Part shown: positions 34,499 to 43,603 of the stretch, one piece after another
Layout of the letters: each line of letters opens with the position of its first letter
Numbering within the stretch: position 1 is the first letter of the stretch
NCBI RefSeq assembly: GCF_039523035.1
Contig: NZ_BAAAEN010000023.1
Location: forward strand, 1-64,000
Length of the DNA: 64,000 nucleotides
Reading direction: 5' to 3'
Source of the DNA: Pigmentiphaga daeguensis
Lineage (GTDB): Bacteria; Pseudomonadota; Gammaproteobacteria; Burkholderiales; Burkholderiaceae_B
Position numbers and translations under genes: made by a program
Notes under the pieces: generated by a model
Databases searched by the model: none
Seen by the model: only the letters and a program-made list of their open reading frames with translations
Told to the model about the DNA's origin: nothing

Positions 34499-35341
34499 TC
34501 AAGCCCGCACCTCCGCCGCCTGGGCGGCCAGCAGCAGTTGCGCCGCCACCGAGACCGCGATGATGCCCGGCAGCTTGCCCTCGACCGCCGGCAGCCCGAC
34601 CGGACACACCAGCGATTCGATGCTTGCCTCGGCCATGCCCCGCGCGCGCAGGCGCCGCTCGAAGGTCACGCGCTTGGTGGCCGAGCCGATCAGCCCGCAA
34701 TAAGCGGCATCGCCGCGCGCGAGCACCGCACGCACGATGTCGAAGTCCAGCGCGTGGCTGTGGGTCATGACCAGGTGCATGGCGCCGGGCGCGGCATCGG
34801 CGACCTCGGCCGCGAGGTCGTCGGCATGCACGGTTTCGACCTGTCCTGGCAGCAGCAGGGGAAAGACGTTCTCGCGGGTATCCAGCCACCGGATCCGGAA
34901 CGGCAGCGGCAGCATCACGTGCACCAGCGCCCGCGCCACGTGTCCGGCGCCATACAGCCAGAGCTGGTGCGGCCGTGCCTCCAGCCCTTGCAGCAGCGGC
35001 AGGACATCGCCAGCGTCCGCCAGCACCGAGAAGCGCAGGTCGACGCTGCCGCCGCAGCATTGGCCCAGCGAGGGACCGAGCGCGAAGCGGCGCGTGCGCG
35101 CGGCCACGGAGCCCTCCTCGGCCTCCCGCAGCAGCGACCGCGCATGCGCGATGGCCTCGTATTCCAGGTGGCCGCCACCTATGGTGCCGGCGAAGTCTTC
35201 GGCGCCGACCAGCAGCGCCGCGTCGGTGCCGCGCGGAACGCTGCCGCGCGCCTCCAGCACGCGGACCAGGCACACCGACCGGCCGCGCGCCGCGCGGGCG
35301 AAGTCGGCCAGCCCCTGGGGCAGCAGCGCGGCGGGAGTCAT
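34499..35341 (-). CDS. xdhC: XdhC, molybdenum cofactor insertion/sulfuration chaperone for xanthine dehydrogenase
   Basis: Delivers matured, sulfurated Moco to XdhB. The N-terminal XdhC/CoxI domain has RVLEARGSVPRGTDAALLVG, TIGGGHLEYEA and LGPSLGQCCGGSVDLRF. The C-terminal Rossmann-like half has LWLYGAGHVARAL near residue 130 and GLIGSATKRVTFE. 280 aa. Its start overlaps the xdhB stop by four bases (ATGA), so the three xdh genes are translationally coupled. Confidence 0.95.
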   Translation of the reverse strand: MTPAALLPQGLADFARAARGRSVCLVRVLEARGSVPRGTDAALLVGAEDFAGTIGGGHLEYEAIAHARSLLREAEEGSVAARTRRFALGPSLGQCCGGSVDLRFSVLADAGDVLPLLQGLEARPHQLWLYGAGHVARALVHVMLPLPFRIRWLDTRENVFPLLLPGQVETVHADDLAAEVADAAPGAMHLVMTHSHALDFDIVRAVLARGDAAYCGLIGSATKRVTFERRLRARGMAEASIESLVCPVGLPAVEGKLPGIIAVSVAAQLLLAAQAAEVRA

Positions 35342-37662
35342 TGCTCCATGGCCCGCAGCACGGCCTCGGGCGTGGCGGGCGCCGACAGGGGCACGAGCGG
35401 ACCACGCCCCTGTTCCCGCCGGGCCGCCGCCACCGCGTCGCGTATGGCGAAGAAAGCGGCGAAGCCCAGCATGAAAGGCGGTTCGCCCACGGCCTTGGAG
35501 CCGTAGACATTGTCCTCGCGGTTGGGCTCGGGCCAGAGTTCGACATGGAAGTCGGCGGGCACGTCGCCCGAAGTCGGGATCTTGTAGGTGGAGGGCGCAT
35601 GCGTGGCCAGCGCGCCGTCCGGCTTCCAGACCAGTTCCTCCGAAGTCAGCCAGCCCACGCCCTGCACGAACCCGCCTTCGATCTGGCCGAGGTCGATCGC
35701 CGGATTGATGGAGCGACCCACGTCGTGCAGGATGTCCACGCGCAGCACGCGCGTCTCGCCGGTCAGGGTGTCGACCGCGACCTCGGTGGCCGCCGCGCCG
35801 TAGGCGAAGTAGTAGAACGGACGGCCGCGCATGGTCTTGTGATCGTAGTGGATCTTGGGCGTAGCGTAGTAGCCGTCCGACCACAGCGACACGCGGGCGG
35901 CGTAGGCCGCCTTGGCCACGGCCGCGAAATCCAGCTCGGCGCCCGGCACGAGCACCTTGCCGCCGCGTATCGATACCTGGCCCACGTCCAGGCCGCGCGT
36001 GCCGGCCACATGGGCGCGCAGGCGGTCGCGCACTTCGCGCGCGGCGAACTCGGCCGCCCTGCCGTTCAGGTCGGTGCCGCTGGAGGCGGCGGTGGCCGAG
36101 GCATTGGGCACCCGGCCAGTGTCGGTGGCGGTGATCCGCACCCACGCCAGCGGCACGCCCAGGGTATCGGCCACGACCTGGCACACCTTGGTATGCAGCC
36201 CCTGCCCCATCTCGGTCCCGCCGTGGTTCACCGTGACGGAGCCGTCGGTATAGACGTTCACCAGCGCGCCGGCCTGGTTGAACATCGTGGCCGTGAACGA
36301 GATGCCGAATTTCACGGGCGTCAGGGCCAGGCCGCGCTTGATCACCGGGCTGGCGGCATTCCAGCGCGCGATGGCCTCGCGCCGCCTGGCGTAGCCGCAA
36401 TCGGCCGCCAGCCGCTCGATCAGTTCGGGCAGGATGTTGTCGGTGACCTGCATGCCGTAGGGCGTGCGGTCACGCGGCGCATCGCCGTACAGGTTGATCC
36501 GGCGCACGGCCAGCGGGTCCAGGCCGAGATGGCGCGCGATGTCGTCCAGGGCGGCCTCGATCATGCCCACGCCCTGCGGGCCGCCGAAGCCGCGGAACGC
36601 CGTATGGGACTGGGTATGGGTCTTGCAGCGATAGCTGTGGATGGCGGCGGCCGGCAGGTAGTAGGCGTTGTCGGCATGGAAGATGGCCCGGTCGGCGATC
36701 GGCCCCGACAGGTCGGCCGAAAAGCCGCAGGCCGCCGCCTGCGTCAGGTCGATGGCCAGGACGCGCCCCTGGCCGTCGAAGCCCACCGTCCAGCGTCCGA
36801 GGAAGGGATGGCGCTTGCCGGTGATCAGGAAGTCATCGTCGCGGTCGAGCCGCATCTTGCACGGCGCGCCGGCGACGCGCGCCGCCACCGCCGCCCACAC
36901 CGCGATGTGGCCGGCCTGGGTTTCCTTGCCGCCGAATCCGCCTCCCATGCGGCGGCATTCGACCTGCACCGAATGGGCCGGCACGCCCAGTGCGTCGGCC
37001 ACCCAGTGCTGTACCTCGCCCGGATGCTGGGTCGACGACAGCACCTTCATCGTGCCGTCCTCGCCCGGCATGGCCAGCGCGATCTGCCCTTCCAGGTAGA
37101 ACTGCTCCTGTCCGCCCACCGCGAACTCGCCGTGCAGCCGGTGCGGCGCGGCGGCCATCGCAGCCTCGACGTCGCCCTCGACCAGGTGCACGGGAGGCAG
37201 CACCCAGGACTCGGCTTCCAGCGCCTGGGCTATCGTCAGGATGGCCGGCAGCGGCTCGACCTCCATCCGTACCGCTCGCGCGGCCACGCGCGCCGCCTTG
37301 GCGCCCGTGGCGATGACCAGCGCCACCGGCTGGCCCAGGTATTCGATCAGGTCCGCGGGCAGGATGGGTTCGTCGTGTCCCGCGCCCACCACGTTGGCCG
37401 CGGGCAGGTCGGCGGCGGTCACGACGCGGCGCACGCCGGGCATCGCCAGGGCGGCCGAGGCGTCTACGTTCATCAGCCGCCCGTGCGCGACCTTGGACAG
37501 CACGGGGGCGACGAACAGGGTGCCGCGCGGCTCGGGCACGTCATCCACGTACAGCGCGCGGCCGCTGACGTGCAGGTGCGCCGCCTCGTGCGGCGCGGCG
37601 ACGCCGCAGGCCTGCGGCTCGGCCTCGATGTTCAGGATGCCGGGATGGTCGGGTGCGTTCAT
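35338..37662 (-). CDS. xdhB: Xanthine dehydrogenase, molybdopterin-binding large subunit
   Basis: Oxidises hypoxanthine and xanthine to urate at the Mo centre. 774 aa. Motifs: GRALYVDDVPEPRG near residue 35, MGGGFGGKETQAGH and RGFGGPQGVGMIEAA for the Moco dithiolene region, GGTEMGQGLHTKV, and the C-terminal AVGEPPFMLGFAAFFA containing the catalytic-base glutamate region. Overlaps xdhA and xdhC by four bases on both sides. The separate XdhA/XdhB chains match the bacterial heterotetramer. Confidence 0.96.
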   Translation of the reverse strand: MNAPDHPGILNIEAEPQACGVAAPHEAAHLHVSGRALYVDDVPEPRGTLFVAPVLSKVAHGRLMNVDASAALAMPGVRRVVTAADLPAANVVGAGHDEPILPADLIEYLGQPVALVIATGAKAARVAARAVRMEVEPLPAILTIAQALEAESWVLPPVHLVEGDVEAAMAAAPHRLHGEFAVGGQEQFYLEGQIALAMPGEDGTMKVLSSTQHPGEVQHWVADALGVPAHSVQVECRRMGGGFGGKETQAGHIAVWAAVAARVAGAPCKMRLDRDDDFLITGKRHPFLGRWTVGFDGQGRVLAIDLTQAAACGFSADLSGPIADRAIFHADNAYYLPAAAIHSYRCKTHTQSHTAFRGFGGPQGVGMIEAALDDIARHLGLDPLAVRRINLYGDAPRDRTPYGMQVTDNILPELIERLAADCGYARRREAIARWNAASPVIKRGLALTPVKFGISFTATMFNQAGALVNVYTDGSVTVNHGGTEMGQGLHTKVCQVVADTLGVPLAWVRITATDTGRVPNASATAASSGTDLNGRAAEFAAREVRDRLRAHVAGTRGLDVGQVSIRGGKVLVPGAELDFAAVAKAAYAARVSLWSDGYYATPKIHYDHKTMRGRPFYYFAYGAAATEVAVDTLTGETRVLRVDILHDVGRSINPAIDLGQIEGGFVQGVGWLTSEELVWKPDGALATHAPSTYKIPTSGDVPADFHVELWPEPNREDNVYGSKAVGEPPFMLGFAAFFAIRDAVAAARREQGRGPLVPLSAPATPEAVLRAMEQ

Positions 37663-39260
37663 GGTTGTATCGCCGCAAGTTCGCCCAGGCGCGTGGCCGG
37701 CGCCTGCCGCGCCAGTTGCAGGCAGGACCGCAGCAGCAGGTTGGCGGCGGCCTGGCGCCGGTAGGCCGCGCTGGCGCGCAGGTCGTCCAGGGGATCGAAT
37801 TCATCGTGCATGGCCTGCCAGGCCGCCCGCATGCCGGCGCTGTCCCGCAGGGTCGCGGCGGGCACGTCCACCCGCAGGCCCAGCAGCGCCTGCTCGGTCC
37901 GCACGGCACGGCTGGATACCGCGGCCATGCCGCCCACGCCCACGCCGGCGGCGACGATGCGGCCCCGTTCCACGCGCAGCGCCGTGGCCACGGCCACGGC
38001 GCTGATGTCCTGCTCCACCCGCTTGGACAGCTTCCATGCATGGACCGAGACGTCGGCGCCGAGCAGGGGCACGCGCACGGCACGGATGAACTCCCCCGGA
38101 CGCAGGTCGTTCTTCTGGTAGCCGTGATAGAAATCGGTCAGCGGCAGGATCCGCTCCTGGCCCTGCCGGTGCAGCACGACCGAGCCGCCCAGCGCGATCA
38201 GCAGCGGCGCGGTGTCGCCGATGGGCGAGCCGTTCGCGACGTTGCCGACCAGCGTGGCGCTGTTGCGTACCGGCACCGACGCGAAGCGGTCGAAGTAATC
38301 GATACAGGCGGCAAAGTGCGGCGCCAGCGCCCGCCAGGCGTCCTCGACGGTGACGGCCGCGCCGATCTCCAGGCACGGGAGCTCGCGCCCCCAGCGCGAC
38401 GATGCCAGCGCATCCCGGCCGATGCGATCGATCGCGGCCAGCCCGGACACGCCGCCTATCCACAACACGTCGCCCAAGGCGCGATGATGCTTGGTGACCC
38501 ACAGACCGACGTCGGTCGCGCCGGCCACGATGCGGCTGTCCGGATGGGTCGCGCGCAGCGCCGCCAGTTGCGCCAGCGTGCGCGGCGCCAGGAAGCGCCC
38601 GCGCGCATGGCCGTCGAACCCTCCGGCTGCTTCCCCCGGCGTCCAGGCCTGCGGTCCGGGCGCCACCCGGACCAGCCGCTCGCGCATCGCGTCGGCCGTC
38701 TCGCCCTGCCAGTCCGGCCCGCACATCGCCTGTGCCGCATCCAGGATGGGCCGGTACCCCGTGCACCGGCACAGGTTGCCCGACAGGGCCCGCACCGCGT
38801 CCTCGCGGCCGACTGCCGCATCGTCCGCCAAGCGCCGGCCCTCGTACATCGCATACAGCGACATCACGATGCCCGGGGTGCAGAAGCCGCATTGCGAACC
38901 ATGGTGCGTCACCATGGCCGTCTGCACGGGATGCAGCGCATCCGGTTCGCCGATGTCGCCGGCGGTCGCCAGCAGCTTGCCGTCCAGCGCCGCCACCGGC
39001 TGGATGCAGGCGTTGATGGCGCGCACGCGAGGGTTGCCGGCGCCGTCCAGATCGGTCACCGCCACGGTGCAGGCGCCGCAGTCGCCCTCGGCGCAGCCTT
39101 CCTTGGCGGCATGGCAGCCCGCCTCCTCCCTCAGCCACTCCAGCACCGTGAAGGCGGGAGGCAGGCCTTCCAGTTCGACCAGCTTGCGGCCATGCCAGAA
39201 ACGCACGGGGCGCACCCGCAGCTCGGGCGGCGTATCGGGGGAGGAAGGATCGGAAGCCAT
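37659..39260 (-). CDS. xdhA: Xanthine dehydrogenase, FeS/FAD small subunit
   Basis: Carries two [2Fe-2S] clusters and FAD. The plant-type cluster ligands are in GCAEGDCGACTVAV (C56, C61, C64). The second cluster is in GSQCGFCTPG and NLCRCTGYRPI near residues 115-155. The FAD domain begins about residue 200 (IVAGATDVGLWV) with VRNSATLVGNVANGSPIGD. 533 aa, slightly longer than the usual 480-500. First gene of xdhA-xdhB-xdhC; divergent from a LysR regulator across 142 bases with two dyads. Confidence 0.96.
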   Translation of the reverse strand: MASDPSSPDTPPELRVRPVRFWHGRKLVELEGLPPAFTVLEWLREEAGCHAAKEGCAEGDCGACTVAVTDLDGAGNPRVRAINACIQPVAALDGKLLATAGDIGEPDALHPVQTAMVTHHGSQCGFCTPGIVMSLYAMYEGRRLADDAAVGREDAVRALSGNLCRCTGYRPILDAAQAMCGPDWQGETADAMRERLVRVAPGPQAWTPGEAAGGFDGHARGRFLAPRTLAQLAALRATHPDSRIVAGATDVGLWVTKHHRALGDVLWIGGVSGLAAIDRIGRDALASSRWGRELPCLEIGAAVTVEDAWRALAPHFAACIDYFDRFASVPVRNSATLVGNVANGSPIGDTAPLLIALGGSVVLHRQGQERILPLTDFYHGYQKNDLRPGEFIRAVRVPLLGADVSVHAWKLSKRVEQDISAVAVATALRVERGRIVAAGVGVGGMAAVSSRAVRTEQALLGLRVDVPAATLRDSAGMRAAWQAMHDEFDPLDDLRASAAYRRQAAANLLLRSCLQLARQAPATRLGELAAIQP

Positions 39261-39344
39261 GTCACTCTGCCAGGAGTACGCCCGCCGCGCCCGTCATGGG
39301 ACGCCGGGACCATATCGGAAACATACGCGCCCTGGCCGGGGTTG

Positions 39345-39364
39345 TCATCTTCGGTGGAAGATGA
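39345..39364. promoter_or_regulatory. Dyad 1 in xdhA-LysR intergenic region
   Basis: Perfect inverted repeat TCATCTTC-N4-GAAGATGA. It lies in the divergent promoter between xdhA and the LysR gene; LysR-type binding is inferred from position. Confidence 0.5.
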
Positions 39365-39369
39365 GCATT

Positions 39370-39385
39370 ATTCATTATCGTGAAT
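39370..39385. promoter_or_regulatory. Dyad 2 in xdhA-LysR intergenic region
   Basis: Inverted repeat ATTCA-N6-TGAAT, AT-rich, five bases after dyad 1 and 17 bases before the LysR start codon. It is suited to autoregulation, but only the repeat itself is seen. Confidence 0.45.
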
Positions 39386-39402
39386 GAACTCCCGGAGCCG
39401 CC

Positions 39403-40389
39403 ATGCCCGCCTCCCCGCCCGCCGCAGCCTCCGGCGGCACCGGCCTGTCCCGCCTCAGCCTGACCGACATCCAGGCCTTCGTCACGCTGCTGGATACGCT
39501 GCACGTCTCGCGCGCCGCGATACGGCTGGGCATGGGCCAGCCCCAGCTGTCGGGCCGCCTGGCCCGGCTGCGCCGCCTGACCGGCGACCTGCTGTTCGTG
39601 CGCGGACCGGGCGGCGTCGTGCCCACCGCCACCGCCCTGTCGCTGGAAGCGCCCGCGCGGGAAATGCTGGCGCAGGCCGAGCACTTCCTGGCGCCGCCCG
39701 ACGAGTTCGACCCGCGCAAGGCGCACGGCACCCTGCACCTGGCCGCGCCGGACTATCTCGATCCCATGCTGTTGCCGCGGCTGGCGGGCCGGCTGCGCGC
39801 GGCCGCGCCCGCCCTGGCGCTGAGCGTGCATCCGCTGACGGACGACCTGGACTACGCGCAGAAACTGGGCGACGGCCGCCTGGACCTGGTGATCGCCAAC
39901 TGGCCCGACCCGCCGGCGCAGTTGCACCGGTTGCCGCTGATGGAGGACGAACTGGTGGTGATGATGGGCAGCCACCATCCCCTGGCGCGCCGCAGCCTGA
40001 CCGCGCAGGCCTACCTGCAGGCGCGCCACGCGGCGCCGACCGCGATGCGGCCAGGCCTGCGCAGCACGGTCGACGCCATGCTCGCGCGGCAGGGGCACGC
40101 GCGCCACATCGCGCTCGAGTGCCCCGTGTTCAGCCTGATTCCCTATGTGCTGACGCAGACCGACCTGCTGCTGACCACCGGCAGGCGCTTCACCGACTTC
40201 TTCGCCAGCTCGCTGCCGGTCACGGTGATGCCGCTGCCCATCCCGTTGCCGTCATTGCAGTACTACCTGCTGTGGCACCCGCGCGCCCGTCGCGACGGGC
40301 CCGTGCGCTGGCTGCGCGAGCAGATCGCCGCCAGCGTGCGCGCCCCGGCCGTCAGCTCCCCCGATACGTACTCCAGCTCCAGGGGCTGA
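39403..40389 (+). CDS. LysR-family regulator, likely controller of purine catabolism
   Basis: 328-aa LysR-type regulator. The helix-turn-helix is at about 20-75 (LSLTDIQAFVTLLDTLHVSR, AAIRLGMGQPQLSGRLARLR). The effector domain starts near residue 105 (AHGTLHLAAPDYLDPMLLPR). Divergent from xdhABC and followed by uraH, puuE and the uraD-allC fusion, so purine genes are the expected regulon. Its last 38 bases overlap the convergent uraH gene. Effector not known. Confidence 0.9.
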   Translation: MPASPPAAASGGTGLSRLSLTDIQAFVTLLDTLHVSRAAIRLGMGQPQLSGRLARLRRLTGDLLFVRGPGGVVPTATALSLEAPAREMLAQAEHFLAPPDEFDPRKAHGTLHLAAPDYLDPMLLPRLAGRLRAAAPALALSVHPLTDDLDYAQKLGDGRLDLVIANWPDPPAQLHRLPLMEDELVVMMGSHHPLARRSLTAQAYLQARHAAPTAMRPGLRSTVDAMLARQGHARHIALECPVFSLIPYVLTQTDLLLTTGRRFTDFFASSLPVTVMPLPIPLPSLQYYLLWHPRARRDGPVRWLREQIAASVRAPAVSSPDTYSSSRG

Positions 40390-40705
40390 CCAGCAGCGGC
40401 ACGTGGTAGTGCTGGCCGGGCTGGGCGATGCCGAAGTCGAGCGCGACGCGGTCGACGAAGCGGGGTTCGGGCAACGCCAGGCCTCGCGCGGCGAAATAAT
40501 CGCCGGCCTCGAACACCAGGCGATAGGCGGCGGCGACGAGCTCGTCGCCTTCGAGCAGGGCGCCGTCGACGCGCCCGTCGGCATTGGTGGACAGTTGCCG
40601 GAGCAGGACCGCCTGGCCGTCATCCATGCGGAAGAGTTCTATCCTCATGCCCGCGGCCGGGCAGCCATGGGCGGTATCGAGAACGTGGGTGGTCAGCTTT
40701 CCCAT
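40352..40705 (-). CDS. uraH: 5-hydroxyisourate hydrolase (transthyretin-related)
   Basis: Hydrolyses 5-hydroxyisourate, the urate oxidation product, to OHCU. 117 aa starting MGKLTTHVLDTAHGCPA (H7 catalytic) and ending with the diagnostic YRGS. The second catalytic region HYHVPLLVSPWSWSTY is intact. The start ATG 40705 is set by the family N-terminus. Divergent from puuE across 170 bases (40706-40875), which contain an AT-rich GTGTATATAG segment suited to a promoter. Confidence 0.96.
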   Translation of the reverse strand: MGKLTTHVLDTAHGCPAAGMRIELFRMDDGQAVLLRQLSTNADGRVDGALLEGDELVAAAYRLVFEAGDYFAARGLALPEPRFVDRVALDFGIAQPGQHYHVPLLVSPWSWSTYRGS

Positions 40706-40875
40706 GGGGATCCTTTGGTGGAACGCGATGGCGCGGCAAGCGCCATCCGGCGCGCCGACAAAAGTGTATATAGTTTCGCTAGCGGCCACATCCCCGCGCA
40801 CGGCCCCGCCGCCCGGCATGGGAGAATGTCCATGCGTGTCCGTTCCGTTTCCACTCCTGATTCGTTGCCCGCGCC

Positions 40876-41817
40876 ATGACAGCATACCCCCGCGACATGA
40901 TCGGCTACGGCCGCCATCTTCCCGACGCACGCTGGCCCAATCGCGCCCGCGTCGCCGTGCAGTTCGTCCTGAACTACGAGGAAGGCGCCGAGAACCACGT
41001 CCTGCACGGCGACCCCGCCTCCGAGCAGTTCCTGTCCGAGATCGTGGGCGCGGCCGCCTACCCGGCCCGGCACATGAGCATGGACTCCATCTACGAATAC
41101 GGCTCGCGCGCGGGGGTCTGGCGCATCCTGAACGAGTTCGAGCGGCGGCGCCTGCCGCTCACGGTATTCGGCTGCGCCATGGCGCTCGAGCGCAACCTGG
41201 AGGCCACGGCGGCGTTCCTGGAACATGGCCACGAAATCGCCTGCCACGGCTGGCGCTGGATCCACTACCAGAACGTGGACGAAGCCACCGAGCGCGAGCA
41301 CATGCACCGCGGCACGGAGATCCTGCGCAGGCTGACCGACGGCGCCTGGCCCCTGGGGTGGTACACGGGGCGCGACAGTCCCAACACGCGCCGCCTGCTG
41401 GTCGAGCAAGGCGACTACCTGTACGACAGCGACTACTACGGCGACGACCTGCCCTTCTGGACCGAAGTCGAAACCTCGTCCGGCGCGCGCAAGCCCCACC
41501 TGATCGTCCCCTACACGCTGGACGCCAACGACATGCGCTTCGCGACGCCGCAGGGATTCAACACCGCCGGCCATTTCTTCGACTACCTGCGCGATACCTT
41601 CGACGTGCTGTACACGGAAGGCGCCGACAAGCCGCGCATGATGTCGGTGGGCATGCATTGCCGGCTGCTGGGCCGGCCCGGCCGCTTCACCGCCCTGCAG
41701 CGCTTCCTGGATCACGTCGAGAAGCACCAGGACGTCTGGGTGTGCCGCCGCGTCGACATCGCCCGCCACTGGAAGCAAGAACATCCGTACACGCCGGCTG
41801 CCGGCTCCGCCTCCTGA
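40876..41817 (+). CDS. puuE: Allantoinase PuuE (polysaccharide-deacetylase fold)
   Basis: Metal-independent allantoinase that opens allantoin to allantoate. 313 aa. The NodB-like core has FVLNYEEGAENHVLHGD near residue 30, HMSMDSIYEYGSRAGVWR, CHGWRWIHYQNVDEATE and GWYTGRDSPNTRRLLVEQG. These are PuuE-specific rather than chitin deacetylase features. Seven bases separate it from the uraD-allC fusion, so the two are an operon. Confidence 0.94.
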   Translation: MTAYPRDMIGYGRHLPDARWPNRARVAVQFVLNYEEGAENHVLHGDPASEQFLSEIVGAAAYPARHMSMDSIYEYGSRAGVWRILNEFERRRLPLTVFGCAMALERNLEATAAFLEHGHEIACHGWRWIHYQNVDEATEREHMHRGTEILRRLTDGAWPLGWYTGRDSPNTRRLLVEQGDYLYDSDYYGDDLPFWTEVETSSGARKPHLIVPYTLDANDMRFATPQGFNTAGHFFDYLRDTFDVLYTEGADKPRMMSVGMHCRLLGRPGRFTALQRFLDHVEKHQDVWVCRRVDIARHWKQEHPYTPAAGSAS

Positions 41818-41824
41818 TCCCGCC

Positions 41825-43603
41825 ATGACCTCCTCGCTCACGCTCGACGTCCTGAATACTGCCGACCCCGTCCGCTTCGTCCAGTTCCTGGACGGGCTGT
41901 ACGAGCACAGCCCCTGGGTGCTGGAGCGGACCGCCGCGCGGCGGCCGTTCGCCTCGGCCGCCGCGCTCAAGTACGCGCTGGCGCAGACCGTGCGGCAGGC
42001 CAGCCGGGACGAACAGCTGGCGCTGATCCGTGCCCATCCCGAGCTGGCCGGCCGCGCCGCCGTGGCGGGCCAGCTGACCGAGGATTCGGCCGGCGAACAG
42101 GCGCGCGCCGGACTCACCCAGTGTTCGCCCGAGGAGTTCGAACTGCTGCAGCAATTGAACGCGGCCTACAACAGCCGCTTCGGATTCCCGTTCATCATCG
42201 CCGTGCGGGGGCCCACCGGCGCCGGCCTGAGCCGCTACGACATCATCGCCGCCCTGGAACGCCGGCTGCGCCACGCGCCCGACCAGGAGTTCGCCGAAGC
42301 CCTGCGGCAAATCGACCGGATCGCCGAGATCCGTCTGGCGGACCGGCTCTCGCTCGCCCGGCCCTATGGCGATGCCGTCATGGACTGGGCCGAGACGCTG
42401 GCCAGCTACTCCGATTCCCCCGACCATCTGACCTGCACCTACCTGTCCGCCGCCCACCGCGCGGTGGCGGCCCGCCTCCAGAGCTGGATGCTAGAAGCCG
42501 GGTTCGACTCCGTCTACCAGGACGCGGCCGGCAACGTCGTGGGCCGCTACCGTGCCGCTCCCACCGTGGCCGAGCCGCAGCTGGTGGCCACCGGCAGCCA
42601 TTACGACACGGTCCGCAACGGCGGAAAATACGACGGCCGCCTGGGAGTCCTGCTGCCCATCGCCGTCGTGGCCGACCTGAAACGGCGCAACCGCCGCCTG
42701 CCCTTCGACCTGGACGTGGTGGCCTTCGCCGAGGAGGAAGGCGTGCGCTACGGCAGCACCTTCCTGGGTTCGTCGGCCTACATCGGCCGCTTCGACCCCA
42801 GCGTGCTGGATGCGCTGGACGCCTCCGACATCAGCATGCGCGAGGCCATGCAGCTCGCGGGCCTCGATCCGGAACAACTGGGCAAGGCGGCGGCCGAGGC
42901 GGCGCGCCTGCGGCACTACTTCGAGATCCACATCGAACAGGGGCCGGTGCTGCTGGAACGCAACCTGCCGGTGGGCGTGGTCACCTCCATCGCCGGCAGC
43001 GTGCGGCGGCTCATGACCCTGGGCGGCGTCGCCAGCCACGCCGGCACCACACCCATGGACATGCGCCGCGACGCCGCCTGCGCCGCGGCCGAGATCGTGC
43101 TGGCGGTGGAACGGCGCTGCGCGCAGGTGCCGTCGCTGGTCGGCACGGTGGGGATATTGAACGTGCCCCACGGCTCGATAAACGTCATTCCCGGCGCCTG
43201 CACCCTGTCGCTGGACCTGCGCGCCGCCGACAACGCCGTGCGCGACGCGGCGCTGGCCGACATCGAGCGGGAGATATCGGCCATCTGCTCGCGGCGCGGC
43301 ATCACGGTCACGACCGAGGAACTGATGCGCGCCGCCGCCGCGCCCTGCGCCCGGGAGCAGATGGCCATGTGGTCGCGCGCCATCGCCGAACGCGGCCTGC
43401 CCGCCTTCGAACTGCCGTCGGGCGCCGGCCACGATGCGATGAAGCTGGCCGAGGCCACGTCCATCACCATGCTGTTCACCCGCTGCGGCAACGGCGGCAT
43501 CAGCCACAACCCGCTGGAGACCATGACGGCCGACGATGCCCAGCTGGCCGGCGAACTGATGCTGGACTTTCTGGAACAGATGGCGGCGGCCCTCAGCCGC
43601 TGA
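41825..43603 (+). CDS. Fusion of OHCU decarboxylase (UraD) and allantoate amidohydrolase (AllC-like)
   Basis: 592-aa two-domain protein. Residues 1-168 are UraD: catalytic H71 in IRAHPELAGRAA, and NSRFGFPFIIAVRG near residue 118. From about residue 181 begins an M20-type amidohydrolase (YGDAVMDWAETLASYSDSP). It has metal ligands in TGSHYDTVRNGGKYDGRLG, AEEEGVRYGSTFLGS and FEIHIEQGPVLLE, and the C-terminal SGAGHDAMKLAEAT. The two steps it should perform, OHCU to S-allantoin and allantoate to ureidoglycine plus ammonia, lie on either side of PuuE, encoded just upstream. Its last 11 bases overlap a convergent gene. N-carbamoyl-amino-acid hydrolase activity for domain 2 cannot be excluded. Confidence 0.93.
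   Translation: MTSSLTLDVLNTADPVRFVQFLDGLYEHSPWVLERTAARRPFASAAALKYALAQTVRQASRDEQLALIRAHPELAGRAAVAGQLTEDSAGEQARAGLTQCSPEEFELLQQLNAAYNSRFGFPFIIAVRGPTGAGLSRYDIIAALERRLRHAPDQEFAEALRQIDRIAEIRLADRLSLARPYGDAVMDWAETLASYSDSPDHLTCTYLSAAHRAVAARLQSWMLEAGFDSVYQDAAGNVVGRYRAAPTVAEPQLVATGSHYDTVRNGGKYDGRLGVLLPIAVVADLKRRNRRLPFDLDVVAFAEEEGVRYGSTFLGSSAYIGRFDPSVLDALDASDISMREAMQLAGLDPEQLGKAAAEAARLRHYFEIHIEQGPVLLERNLPVGVVTSIAGSVRRLMTLGGVASHAGTTPMDMRRDAACAAAEIVLAVERRCAQVPSLVGTVGILNVPHGSINVIPGACTLSLDLRAADNAVRDAALADIEREISAICSRRGITVTTEELMRAAAAPCAREQMAMWSRAIAERGLPAFELPSGAGHDAMKLAEATSITMLFTRCGNGGISHNPLETMTADDAQLAGELMLDFLEQMAAALSR

Noticed and set aside
34975..37764. 929-aa open frame opposite xdhB and part of xdhC
   Set aside because: Antisense shadow; the minus strand carries well-conserved, 4-base-overlapping xdh genes.
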